Shown: positions 1-5,292 of the stretch, piece by piece
Layout of the letters: every line of letters starts with the position of its first letter
How positions within the stretch are numbered: position 1 is the first letter of the stretch
Source: Candidatus Nitrosopumilus sp.
GTDB taxonomy: Archaea > Thermoproteota > Nitrososphaeria > Nitrososphaerales > Nitrosopumilaceae
DNA length: 7,912 nt
Reading direction: 5' to 3'
Assembly: GCA_013203245.1 (NCBI GenBank)
Contig: JABMOR010000031.1
Location: forward strand, 1-7,912
Notes under the pieces: generated by a model
What the model saw: only the letters and a program-made list of their open reading frames with translations
Database searches by the model: none
Told to the model about the DNA's origin: nothing
Position numbers and translations under genes: made by a program

Positions 1-150
1 ATCAAATGATATGGATTTTAAAAATTTTAAAACATTTGTCCCGTGCTCTATTTCCATTAACTCTGCCCTTCCATTTTGAGCCCACATGTCAAAAGTTTCT
101 CTAACCCTGTCCATGAACTCTGTCTGTTTCATTTCCAATATAACCTTCAT
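1..150 (-). CDS. Unrecognised protein, 5' part only (runs off left edge)
   Basis: Reading the minus strand from an ATG at 150 gives 50 uninterrupted codons to the window edge. The product begins MKVILEMKQTEFMDRVRETF and continues with DMWAQNGRAELMEIEHGTNV, then a lysine/leucine-rich stretch. It is charged and amphipathic, with a mainly helical look, unlike random AT-rich translation. No family is recognised; no signal peptide or cysteine is visible. The frame stays open upstream to a stop at 202-204, so a TTG at 172-174 is an alternative start. It is divergent from the zinc-ribbon gene at 225, with a TATA-like stretch between them. The frame and start are seen; that it is a real gene is inference from composition. 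Confidence 0.55.
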   Translation of the reverse strand, partial: MKVILEMKQTEFMDRVRETFDMWAQNGRAELMEIEHGTNVLKFLKSISFD

Positions 151-184
151 CTTACTGATCTTTGTGATGAACAATTTCTTCGTA

Positions 185-197
185 TTTCTTATATCCC
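185..197. promoter_or_regulatory. Shared TATA-like element between divergent genes
   Basis: The stretch TTCTTATATCCC contains a TATA-like core readable on both strands. On the plus strand it lies about 30 bp before the TTG start at 225, suiting a leaderless transcript. On the minus strand (GATATAAGAAATA) it would put the transcription start about 10-15 nt before the ATG at 150. No Shine-Dalgarno sequence is seen for either gene. Assignment is by position and composition only. Confidence 0.35.
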
Positions 198-224
198 ATT
201 TTTAACAATTCATTTTGAATACAA

Positions 225-440
225 TTGCCTGATGAATCCTGTCGAAACTGCGGTGGAAAGTTACATGAGAATACAAGATGTTCTCGATGTTTCAAATCTA
301 GCAGCATGATCTGTAATGAATGTTCGACAATAACTCATGAGCAATTTCATTCAATTTGCATGTCTTACCAGACCGATCAAACACGCACTGTACCCAAAAT
401 TAAGCATGGCAACTATTCAATGGCATCTGCCATGGCTTGA
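225..440 (+). CDS. Small double zinc-ribbon protein (71 aa)
   Basis: The 71-residue product has two clear metal-binding knuckle pairs. The first is C6-x2-C9 with C19-x2-C22; the second is C30-x2-C33 with H42-x2-C45. This predicts two small zinc ribbons in the N-terminal two thirds, followed by a polar, probably unstructured tail. The start is TTG at 225: an in-frame TGA lies at 216-218 and there is no ATG before the first cysteine. Such small cysteine-rich proteins are common in Thaumarchaeota; their targets (nucleic acid or protein) are unknown. A short T-run follows the stop at 442-446. The overlapping plus-strand frame at 76-309 has no domain logic, whereas this frame explains seven cysteines in ordered pairs. 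Confidence 0.75.
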   Translation: MPDESCRNCGGKLHENTRCSRCFKSSSMICNECSTITHEQFHSICMSYQTDQTRTVPKIKHGNYSMASAMA

Positions 441-511
441 TTTTTCAAAAACCCTTCTGATTTGTAATCCTGTGATTTCCAATTGATGCAATATGTGATA
501 ATGATTAATAG

Positions 512-631
512 ATGATATCTGGACGCGTTTTAAAATTAGTAGAATTTAGTAAGGATCTTTTCATCGATGTTTATGATCAACATGGAAATCTTGTTGAGGA
601 CGTTGCTTTCAAGGATGACGCTGGTGGATGA
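512..631 (+). CDS. Small hypothetical protein (39 aa), possibly truncated by a stop codon
   Basis: An ATG directly after an in-frame TAG (509-511) opens a 39-codon frame. The product begins MISGRVLKLVEFSKDLFIDV and ends VAFKDDAGG; the alternating hydrophobic pattern and acidic tail look like a beta-rich folded domain. No family is recognised. The same frame stays open after the TGA (629-631) for 30 more codons, reading FCEVYPELLLRVLVVQLQF and onward, to a second TGA at 722-724. The gene could therefore be an intact microprotein, a longer gene broken by a nonsense change, or chance openness. A T7 run at 706-712 suits a terminator for this strand. The gene is convergent with the flavoprotein gene ending at 725. 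Confidence 0.45.
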   Translation: MISGRVLKLVEFSKDLFIDVYDQHGNLVEDVAFKDDAGG

Positions 632-705
632 TTTTGTGAAGTTTATCCAGAACTATTGCTTCGTGTACTTGTTGTTCAATTACAATTTCATGTAGTTGTG
701 ACAGG

Positions 706-712
706 TTTTTTT
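706..712 (+). terminator. Oligo-T terminator for plus-strand transcription
   Basis: Seven consecutive T residues follow GACAGG, downstream of the small plus-strand ORF. Archaeal RNA polymerase commonly terminates at plain T-tracts without a hairpin. The tract lies just before the convergent gene's stop codon at 725, a sensible place to end plus-strand transcripts. Confidence 0.45.
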
Positions 713-724
713 AATGTAAAATGA

Positions 725-1939
725 TTATTTTTTACCCTTTACCATATTGAAGAGTTGCCTGACTGCCAATTTTGGATGGTGAGTTGCCAATTTGATCATG
801 TTTGATAAACCAAAATCTGCTTTGATAAAGTCGATGAACTCTTCTGGTTTTAGTTCTTTTATTATGTCCAGCTCTTTATCCCACCCTTCATCGGTGAGGC
901 CGATCCATCTGTCCTGAACTTTCCCTGCCGATTTGATTTTTGATTCTATTTCTTTCCTCCAGTTGTTTTCATAAGGGTAGAGTGACTCTTTGTCTGTCTT
1001 GCCTGTCTTTATTGCATCTGATGCTACTTTTCCTGCAACCCTTCCAAATTTTATGGCGTATCTTATCCCTTCCAAAACTAGAGGGTTTGCTTGCCCTGCC
1101 GAGTCCCCCACCAGAATCAAATTGTTGAAGACAGTTCTCCTGGATAATCCGTCATTTGGAATTAATCCGTAGTGGAATTCAATCTCAGTTAACTTTCCTA
1201 ATTTTTTTATCGGTCCTAACTTCTTGTCTATTATCTCTTTGAGTCTTTGAGCGGGGTCTACGTTTGATTCCGGTTTCCCTACCCCCACTCCTATCCTTAC
1301 CATGTTATTTCCTAACGGAAAAATCCATGCATATCCTGCAGGGGAGTATTCTTGCCCTACCATTAACCACCATGTTTCAGGATCCACATGCTCTGCCTTC
1401 ATTTCATATTCTGCACCTGCGCCGAACCTTTCCCACTGTTCTGCAAATCCCATTGCCTTGCAAACTGTTGATTGAAAACCACTTGCATCAATCACAACCT
1501 TGGAATGAAATGTGGTTTCTCCATTCGGTCCAACACCGCTTACTCCTACAATATCCCCCTCTTCGTTTTTGATGACATTCTTGATGTTCGTCTTTACAAA
1601 AATATCTACACCGCACTGCTCTGCCTCGTTTGCCAACCATCTGTATGTTTTTCTTACGTCCAATACCGCTGCTCTTGGAACGGTATCGCTGATTGTGACC
1701 TCGTTATTGGGAGAACAAAATGAAAAATTCTTAATTGGATTAAAACAGCCGTCTGGGATTCCGAACTCCTTTATGTTTTGAATCCACGTTACGCCGCTGG
1801 TCCTGACTGTCTCTGCAATCGATCTTTCCTTTTCAAGTAAGGCTACCCTGACTCCGTTCTTTGCAGCAGCATATGCAGCTGAGGATCCTGCGGGCCCTCC
1901 CCCTACAACTACTAAATCATAATGGTGTTCTTCTGGCAA
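725..1939 (-). CDS. Geranylgeranyl reductase-family FAD-dependent oxidoreductase
   Basis: The 404-residue flavoprotein matches the usual length (about 400 aa) of archaeal digeranylgeranylglycerophospholipid reductases. These saturate isoprenoid chains of membrane lipids, or of quinones and other prenyl compounds. The N-terminal Rossmann motif is VVVGGGPAGSSAA (residues 10-22), with the ribose-binding acid E36 in LLEKE. The family motif AGYAWIFPLG is at 201-210 (YxWxFP), and the second FAD motif GDSAGQANPLVLEGI is at 278-292. The C-terminal 100 residues are helical and charged, suggesting peripheral membrane association. Translation starts at TTG, since an in-frame TAA lies immediately upstream; a TATA box about 30 bp upstream supports a leaderless mRNA. 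Thaumarchaea carry several paralogues, so the exact substrate is not decided. Its third-position G/C looks higher than in the dehydrogenase genes at 2436-4135. Confidence 0.9.
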   Translation of the reverse strand: MPEEHHYDLVVVGGGPAGSSAAYAAAKNGVRVALLEKERSIAETVRTSGVTWIQNIKEFGIPDGCFNPIKNFSFCSPNNEVTISDTVPRAAVLDVRKTYRWLANEAEQCGVDIFVKTNIKNVIKNEEGDIVGVSGVGPNGETTFHSKVVIDASGFQSTVCKAMGFAEQWERFGAGAEYEMKAEHVDPETWWLMVGQEYSPAGYAWIFPLGNNMVRIGVGVGKPESNVDPAQRLKEIIDKKLGPIKKLGKLTEIEFHYGLIPNDGLSRRTVFNNLILVGDSAGQANPLVLEGIRYAIKFGRVAGKVASDAIKTGKTDKESLYPYENNWRKEIESKIKSAGKVQDRWIGLTDEGWDKELDIIKELKPEEFIDFIKADFGLSNMIKLATHHPKLAVRQLFNMVKGKK

Positions 1940-1964
1940 TTACGTTGAATGATGAATGCCTAGG

Positions 1965-1974
1965 TTATAATTTT
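1965..1974 (-). promoter_or_regulatory. TATA box of the geranylgeranyl reductase-family gene
   Basis: On the minus strand the sequence reads AAAATTATAA, centred about 30 bp upstream of the TTG start at 1939. The spacing suits a leaderless or nearly leaderless transcript. It lies between the end of the upstream zinc-protein gene (1988) and this start, so the reductase can be transcribed independently of it. Confidence 0.5.
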
Positions 1975-1987
1975 GAGGGACAGGCTG

Positions 1988-2197
1988 TTATTTTTTTAAT
2001 ACTGGGGCACCTGCGGTGTCGTTTTCTCTTTCTGAATCAAAAGTTTCCATGTGTGCTGGATCTCTGTGCATGAAACTGTGGGTTTCCCCCGGTGTTTTTC
2101 TGCAGAATTTTGAATGAATTGTCTCTTCAATTTTTAACGTTGTCTCATTTTCATGAAATAGATGTTTTCCACAGTCTGGACATGTGAATTCAGGCAT
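1988..2197 (-). CDS. Small C2HC zinc-finger protein (69 aa)
   Basis: From the ATG at 2197 the product is 69 residues beginning MPEFTCPDCGKHLFHENE. Candidate zinc ligands are C6, C9, H28 and C32 (C-x2-C-x18-H-x3-C), a single knuckle-type finger. The rest is polar and charged, ending in APVLKK, and is probably flexible. The frame is also open from a TTG at 2213-2215, which would add MTLTEF. The ATG is preferred because a TATA-like ATCTAAATAGAT ends about 20 bp before it, correct for a leaderless mRNA, while the TTG would lie directly against that box. It precedes the reductase-family gene on the same strand with a 48-bp gap, so cotranscription is possible. Function is unknown; small DNA- or protein-binding zinc proteins are frequent in this lineage. 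Confidence 0.7.
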   Translation of the reverse strand: MPEFTCPDCGKHLFHENETTLKIEETIHSKFCRKTPGETHSFMHRDPAHMETFDSERENDTAGAPVLKK

Positions 2198-2215
2198 AAA
2201 TTCCGTCAGTGTCAA

Positions 2216-2227
2216 ATCTATTTAGAT
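2216..2227 (-). promoter_or_regulatory. TATA-like box of the C2HC zinc-protein gene
   Basis: The minus strand reads ATCTAAATAGAT, itself a near-palindrome, centred about 24 bp before the ATG at 2197. This supports leaderless transcription from that ATG rather than from the TTG at 2215. Confidence 0.45.
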
Positions 2228-2278
2228 GTTTCATACTTTTGGGGAATAATTCATTCTCAACCCAAACTTTAGATGTTT
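2221..2278. repeat. 11-bp direct repeat in a divergent promoter region
   Basis: TTTAGATGTTT occurs at 2221-2231 and again, exactly, at 2268-2278. The first copy overlaps the TATA-like box of the minus-strand zinc gene. The second lies about 20-29 bp before the plus-strand ATG at 2297. Each copy thus sits where TBP or a regulator would bind for one of the two divergent genes. They may be TATA/BRE variants or operators. Confidence 0.4.
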
Positions 2279-2296
2279 ATTCATTTGTTGTCAAAC

Positions 2297-2416
2297 ATGG
2301 ATGAATCTGATATTGGATCGTTTTTGATGTGGTCTGCTATTACGGGAATAATTATGTTAGTTACTGGATTAAGTTATAGAGTATATGTCAAAAAGAACAA
2401 AATTTCTACCTCTTAA
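2297..2416 (+). CDS. Single-TM microprotein (39 aa)
   Basis: The ATG at 2297 opens a 39-codon frame ending in TAA. The product begins MDESDIGSFLMWSAITGIIM, continues LVTGLSYRVYVKKNKISTS, and has an obvious layout. An acidic N-terminus of about 6 residues is followed by one hydrophobic segment (about residues 8-25) and a lysine/arginine-rich tail (28-35). By the positive-inside rule the N-terminus would face outside and the tail the cytoplasm. The negative-TM-positive architecture and the TATA-like sequence 27 bp upstream argue that it is expressed. No family is recognised; it could be a small subunit or regulator of a membrane complex. It is divergent from the C2HC zinc gene and convergent with the SDR gene. 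Confidence 0.65.
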   Translation: MDESDIGSFLMWSAITGIIMLVTGLSYRVYVKKNKISTS

Positions 2417-2435
2417 TTATTTTAAAAATCTAATG
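2417..2435. terminator. AT-rich convergent intergenic spacer, likely bidirectional terminator
   Basis: The 19-bp gap between two convergent stop codons contains TATTTTAAAAATC. This provides a T-run on the plus strand and a longer one (GATTTTTAAAATA) on the minus strand. Such near-palindromic T/A tracts can end transcription from both sides in archaea. Confidence 0.4.
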
Positions 2436-3197
2436 TTATCCTTCTGAAGCTGTTTTTCCGCCATCTACATTTAGGATGGCACCTGTAACCCAATTGGCCT
2501 CATCCGATGCCAAATAGAGTGCTGCATTTGCAACATCTTCTGGTTCACCAACTCTTGCAAGAGGTAATCTTTCTTCTAACACCTTTCTTGCTTGAGGATC
2601 ATCGAGATACGGTTTTATCATTCCCGAATTAATAATTCCTGGATTAACACAATTACATCTAATGTTTTTTCTTGCATATTCTACTGCGATTGATTTTGTA
2701 AACATTGCAATTGCAGCTTTGGTAGATGAATATACTGCCAAGTGCACTCTTGGTATTGCTCTTTCACTTGAAATTGAACCGATATTAACAATTGCTCCTC
2801 TTTTAACATCTGACATTTTTGATAGAACAGCTTTTGTCATATGAAATACTCCAAACAAATTCACATCAATTAATTTTTTAATTTCAGAATCTTGCATTTT
2901 ATGAAAATGTACTGGGTCGTTAATTGCTCCTGCATTATTTATCAAAATATCAATTTTACCATATGTATCCATAATCTGATTTACTGTTTGTAATACCTGG
3001 GATTCATCAGTTAAATCACATGATATTGAAACAGTTGATTCCTCATTCCCTATTTCTTTTCTAGTACCCTCTAATTTCTCCAAATCCCTTGCGATTAGGA
3101 TTACTTTGGCCCCTTCTTCTGCAAATCTCTTGGCAATCCCTTTCCCTATGTCACTAGATGCTCCAGTAACTATTGCCACTTTCTCATTTAATCGCAT
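2436..3197 (-). CDS. Short-chain dehydrogenase/reductase (FabG-like SDR)
   Basis: The 253-residue product is a classical single-domain SDR, an NAD(P)-dependent alcohol/ketone oxidoreductase usually forming tetramers. Features in order: cofactor loop TGASSDIG (11-18), IARD after beta-2 with R37 (hinting at NADPH), NNAG at 87-90, helix N113, catalytic S143, Y156 and K160 (YSSTK), PG at 186-187, and a C-terminal NVDGG. The middle glycine of the usual TGxxxGxG motif is aspartate (D16), uncommon but found in some active members. It starts at ATG with a TATA box 25 bp upstream. It lies 65 bp downstream of the hydroxyacid dehydrogenase on the same strand. The substrate cannot be deduced; 3-oxoacyl reductase, sugar or polyol dehydrogenase and other roles are all possible. 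Confidence 0.9.
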   Translation of the reverse strand: MRLNEKVAIVTGASSDIGKGIAKRFAEEGAKVILIARDLEKLEGTRKEIGNEESTVSISCDLTDESQVLQTVNQIMDTYGKIDILINNAGAINDPVHFHKMQDSEIKKLIDVNLFGVFHMTKAVLSKMSDVKRGAIVNIGSISSERAIPRVHLAVYSSTKAAIAMFTKSIAVEYARKNIRCNCVNPGIINSGMIKPYLDDPQARKVLEERLPLARVGEPEDVANAALYLASDEANWVTGAILNVDGGKTASEG

Positions 3198-3216
3198 GAT
3201 TATCTACTATCATCAT

Positions 3217-3226
3217 AACTTATAGA
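3217..3226 (-). promoter_or_regulatory. TATA box of the SDR gene
   Basis: On the minus strand TTCTATAAGTTATG contains TATAAG (3219-3224), centred 25 bp before the ATG at 3197. This is the standard spacing for a leaderless archaeal transcript, so the SDR gene probably has its own promoter despite the same-strand gene upstream. Confidence 0.55.
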
Positions 3227-3242
3227 ATTTTTGTTAAATTCT
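3224..3242. repeat. Perfect 7-bp inverted repeat next to the SDR promoter
   Basis: AGAATTT (3224-3230) and AAATTCT (3236-3242) form a perfect inverted repeat with a 5-nt spacer. It lies in the 65-bp gap after the hydroxyacid dehydrogenase stop, overlapping the upstream edge of the SDR TATA box. It could be an operator, or a weak hairpin terminator for the upstream gene, but no T-run follows it on the minus strand. Confidence 0.35.
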
Positions 3243-3262
3243 ATTCGTAATTTTGGTTGTTT

Positions 3263-4135
3263 TTATTCATTAATTTTTTTGAGATATTCGATGACTCCTG
3301 TATAATCTATATCTCCAAACCCTTCCTTGATTGCATTTTCATAAACCTCTTCTGCCTTACTGATCATTGGCAGTTCAATTCCTAGAGATTTTGCAGCATT
3401 CGTTATAGTGCTGATGTCTTTTTTTAAATTTGAAAGTGTGAATGTTGTATCATATTTACCGTCTATCATTTTGTATGCCTTTTTTTCACTCATTCCTGTT
3501 TTGAAATAAGTAGAGTTTAAAATTTCTAGAAATATTTTTGGATCTACATTTGATTTTTTTACAAGAGTTATTCCTTCAGATAATGCCAAAGATAACATTG
3601 TGATTTGAAGGTTCATAGCCAATTTTATAGAGTTTGCAACTCCACTTTCTCCTACGAAAAATATTTTGTTTGCTATAGTGTCAAACACTTCTTTACATTT
3701 TTCAAAACTTTCTTTATTTCCTGATGCCATCATAACTAAATCTCCAGTTATTGCGACATTTGGACCTCCCATTACCGGTATGTCAAGTTTAGTTATTCCA
3801 GAATCGTTAAACTGTTTTGAAATATTTTTTGATTCTGATGGGTCAACAGTACTCATATCTGCAACAATTAATTTTTCATGATTACCCTTAATGATGCCGC
3901 TGTTTTCAAATGAAACTTGTTTTACAGCATTTGCATCTTTTACAACTATTATTACTAGTTCTGAATTTTCTGCTACTTCTTTTGGAGATTCAACAATTGT
4001 TGCCCCTTTTTCTTTTAATTCTAATGTTTTTTCTTTTGTTCTGTTATATGCTGTAACTTTAAAACCTGAATCTACCAAATGTAATGCTACGGCATTACCT
4101 AACATTCCTAATCCTATAATGCCTATTTTTTTCAT
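3263..4135 (-). CDS. NAD(P)-binding beta-hydroxyacid dehydrogenase (3-hydroxyisobutyrate dehydrogenase family)
   Basis: The 290-residue protein has full family length. These enzymes interconvert beta-hydroxyacids and semialdehydes (3-hydroxyisobutyrate, tartronate, succinic or glyoxylic semialdehydes and relatives). The Rossmann motif is GIIGLGMLGNAV (5-16), with N31-R32-T33 after beta-2 suggesting NADPH. The substrate loop DIPVMGGPNVAITGDL is at 118-133, where most members have SGG; here it is MGG. The catalytic lysine is K171 in GVANSIKLAMNL with N175, and the C-terminal helical domain carries FTLSNLKKD (232-240) and GFGDIDYTG (272-280). It starts at ATG, 24 nt after the upstream gene. A possible Shine-Dalgarno AGGGG (4143-4147) 7 nt before the ATG suggests translation as an internal operon gene. 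The substrate is undetermined. Confidence 0.92.
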   Translation of the reverse strand: MKKIGIIGLGMLGNAVALHLVDSGFKVTAYNRTKEKTLELKEKGATIVESPKEVAENSELVIIVVKDANAVKQVSFENSGIIKGNHEKLIVADMSTVDPSESKNISKQFNDSGITKLDIPVMGGPNVAITGDLVMMASGNKESFEKCKEVFDTIANKIFFVGESGVANSIKLAMNLQITMLSLALSEGITLVKKSNVDPKIFLEILNSTYFKTGMSEKKAYKMIDGKYDTTFTLSNLKKDISTITNAAKSLGIELPMISKAEEVYENAIKEGFGDIDYTGVIEYLKKINE

Positions 4136-4140
4136 TTACG

Positions 4141-4147
4141 TTCCCCT
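4141..4147 (-). promoter_or_regulatory. Possible Shine-Dalgarno site before the hydroxyacid dehydrogenase
   Basis: The minus strand reads AGGGGAA, with about 7 nt between the G-run and the ATG at 4135. It can pair with the pyrimidine-rich 16S rRNA tail with one wobble. Most other starts in the window lack such a site and are preceded by a TATA box instead, so this supports an operon-internal position. Confidence 0.4.
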
Positions 4148-4159
4148 GATATTATTCCA

Positions 4160-4546
4160 CTAATGTCTTTCTTCATTTTGAATTTCCCAATGCTTGTTTC
4201 CGAATCTTGAAGCTACAAATTCTAATTGACCTATTGTTTTATCCCCTTTTTTGATCTTGGCAAAATCAAATTTTTTCATTTTAATTATTTTTTCTTTAGG
4301 TTTGTATCCTCCTTCGATAACTTTTACTTTGAATCTTTTACTTGCTTTAATGATCATCTTTCTTGCACTCTGAACATTCCCAATCCATGAAAACATTTCA
4401 AACTCTCCGAAATTTTCGGTAATTACATTATAGCCATATAATCTTGCTTCCAACTTGATGGATTGTGATTTTGCTTGTTCATTTAACCACGCAGTAACTT
4501 CTTCACCATGTCCTTTTTCTACTCCAAATGTTTCTGAATCTGCCAA
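4160..4546 (-). CDS. Conserved-looking hypothetical protein (128 aa), first gene of a dehydrogenase operon
   Basis: No family is recognised. The 128-residue product is soluble, with no cysteine, no signal peptide and no membrane segment. It has an N-terminal helical portion (GHGEEVTAWLNEQAKSQSIK), a central alpha/beta-looking part (EARLYGYNVITENFGEFEMF, then a basic helix SARKMIIKASKRFKVKVIEG), and a lysine-rich section around 82-102. The start is TTG at 4544-4546: no ATG occurs between it and the in-frame stop at 4565-4567, and the next ATG is at residue 51. A weak TATA-like TTATTATG lies about 27 bp upstream. The 24-nt gap to the hydroxyacid dehydrogenase suggests one transcript and perhaps a related role, but nothing in the sequence shows enzymatic activity. 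Confidence 0.75.
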   Translation of the reverse strand: MADSETFGVEKGHGEEVTAWLNEQAKSQSIKLEARLYGYNVITENFGEFEMFSWIGNVQSARKMIIKASKRFKVKVIEGGYKPKEKIIKMKKFDFAKIKKGDKTIGQLEFVASRFGNKHWEIQNEERH

Positions 4547-4561
4547 GTAATTGCTATCACG

Positions 4562-4601
4562 ATGTTAAACCATAATAATCATTTTCAAATCAATGTTAAA
4601 C
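4562..4601. repeat. 9-bp direct repeat in the divergent promoter region at 4547-4629
   Basis: ATGTTAAAC occurs at 4562-4570 and 4593-4601, 31 bp apart or about three helical turns. The region separates the minus-strand 128-aa gene from the plus-strand zinc-finger gene. The copies may be sites for a regulator on one face of the helix; a 9-bp match in AT-rich DNA may also be chance. Confidence 0.25.
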
Positions 4602-4611
4602 TAAAATATTG
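4602..4611 (+). promoter_or_regulatory. TATA box of the C2H2 protein gene at 4630
   Basis: TAAAATATTG is centred about 25 bp before the ATG at 4630. No Shine-Dalgarno sequence lies between them, consistent with leaderless transcription. Confidence 0.5.
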
Positions 4612-4629
4612 ATTTAATCATGATATTTT

Positions 4630-5001
4630 ATGCTCACAATTGACTGCAGGGATGTAATATCAGTTAAACACGATTTACTTGTATATGTGGCCGATCAAGT
4701 GGCTGCAATCCCTACATTGAAGCATCATCAATTTACTTTGTCGTCTTTGGATGATGATGAAATTATTGACTCTACTGCAGTAATTTCTGCAATAAAGGAA
4801 TTTTTAGATTCTATAGATGAGGGAAAAAACTTTGCTGTAATTTCAAACCGCAATACAATAAACATCACATCTATCTCTGGAACTGTGATTGAAAATACTG
4901 CGAGTCAGTCTGAACATGAGATGTTTTCATGCACTCATTGTGGATATGTAACACAATATGAAGTTGAATTAAATGTTCATATGAGAATCCATTACATGTA
5001 A
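4630..5001 (+). CDS. Unknown domain with C-terminal C2H2 zinc finger (123 aa)
   Basis: The C-terminus contains a textbook C2H2 finger, C101-x2-C104-x12-H117-x3-H121 (CTHCGYVTQYEVELNVHMRI). The first 95 residues form an alpha/beta domain that I cannot name. It has an N-terminal strand-rich part, an acidic segment DDDEIIDSTA (41-50), a helix AIKEFLDSIDEG, and the strand-like NFAVISNRNTINITSISG. The ATG at 4630 follows an in-frame TGA at 4621-4623 and has a TATA box at the leaderless distance. Single-finger C2H2 proteins recur in Thaumarchaeota; with only one finger, DNA recognition alone would be weak, so dimerisation or protein binding through the N-terminal domain is likely (inference). A T6 run follows the stop codon. 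Confidence 0.8.
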   Translation: MLTIDCRDVISVKHDLLVYVADQVAAIPTLKHHQFTLSSLDDDEIIDSTAVISAIKEFLDSIDEGKNFAVISNRNTINITSISGTVIENTASQSEHEMFSCTHCGYVTQYEVELNVHMRIHYM

Positions 5002-5012
5002 TTTTATTTTTT
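5002..5012 (+). terminator. Oligo-T terminator after the C2H2 gene
   Basis: TTTTATTTTTT follows directly on the TAA of the gene ending at 5001. Such T-rich tracts are typical archaeal intrinsic terminators. Confidence 0.5.
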
Positions 5013-5087
5013 AAATATTTAATTTCCCTTTCATTGGAATTTCTGTGTCATTGAAAACTATGGTTGGAAGTTTATTCCAAGATTTAA

Positions 5088-5255
5088 TTATTTACACATC
5101 TTATGTGTAATGAAATTTGTCTTGATTACATCTGCATTATCATGATTACTGAGAATATCATAAATTACAATTCTATGTTGATTTGGTTTTACAAAGTATC
5201 GTGTAGAATATGATAAAATTTTAAATGTTATGATAAAAATAATAGATAAAATCAT
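5088..5255 (-). CDS. Doubtful small ORF (55 aa)
   Basis: The minus strand is open from ATG 5253-5255 to TAA 5088-5090. The N-terminal third is an isoleucine-rich hydrophobic stretch (MILSIIFIITFKIL). The remainder is mixed charged/polar, including RYFVKPNQHRIVIYDILSNH. No family is recognised. Its beginning coincides with the repeat cluster described at 5209-5284, so the N-terminus may be artefactual. A conserved homologue would be needed to accept it; it is listed only because the C-terminal half has plausible composition. Confidence 0.2.
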   Translation of the reverse strand: MILSIIFIITFKILSYSTRYFVKPNQHRIVIYDILSNHDNADVIKTNFITHKMCK

Positions 5256-5273
5256 AACTTGATTTTTATCATA
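5209..5273. repeat. TATGATAAAA motif, two direct copies and one inverted, forming a 13-bp inverted repeat
   Basis: TATGATAAAA occurs at 5209-5218 and 5229-5238, 20 bp apart, and inverted (TTTTATCATA) at 5264-5273. The second and third copies extend to a perfect 13-bp inverted repeat, TTATGATAAAAAT (5228-5240) with ATTTTTATCATAA (5262-5274), separated by 21 nt. The cluster lies 20-85 bp upstream of the TATA box of the gene at 5323. Candidate operator array. Confidence 0.45.
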
Positions 5274-5287
5274 AGTTGATTTTCAAC
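5251..5287. repeat. 17-bp imperfect tandem repeat plus short palindrome before the TATA box
   Basis: ATCATAACTTGATTTTT (5251-5267) is followed directly by ATCATAAGTTGATTTTC (5268-5284), matching at 15 of 17 positions. The second copy runs into the palindrome GTTGA-TTT-TCAAC (5275-5287), whose end is about 6 bp from the TATA box. This arrangement suits repressor or activator half-sites at the promoter of the gene at 5323. Confidence 0.4.
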
Positions 5288-5292
5288 AGGAT

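Noticed and set aside
76..309. Plus-strand open frame of 77 codons
   Set aside because: It overlaps the zinc-ribbon gene in another frame and the minus-strand partial gene. Its product shows no motif, whereas the zinc-ribbon frame explains ordered cysteine pairs.
940..1781. Several plus-strand open frames of 60-102 codons
   Set aside because: All lie antisense to the geranylgeranyl reductase-family gene, which has clear FAD motifs; their products show no domain pattern.
1861..2073. Plus-strand open frame of 70 codons
   Set aside because: It is antisense to the start of the reductase gene and the end of the C2HC zinc gene; no coding signature.
2662..2844. Plus-strand open frame of 60 codons
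   Set aside because: Antisense to the SDR gene, with no independent support.
3666..4163. Plus-strand open frames of 71 and 90 codons
   Set aside because: Antisense to the hydroxyacid dehydrogenase; serine/phenylalanine-rich products typical of complementary-strand artefacts.
5251..5284. CRISPR-like repetition
   Set aside because: Only two adjacent 17-bp copies without spacers; better explained as promoter-proximal tandem sites.
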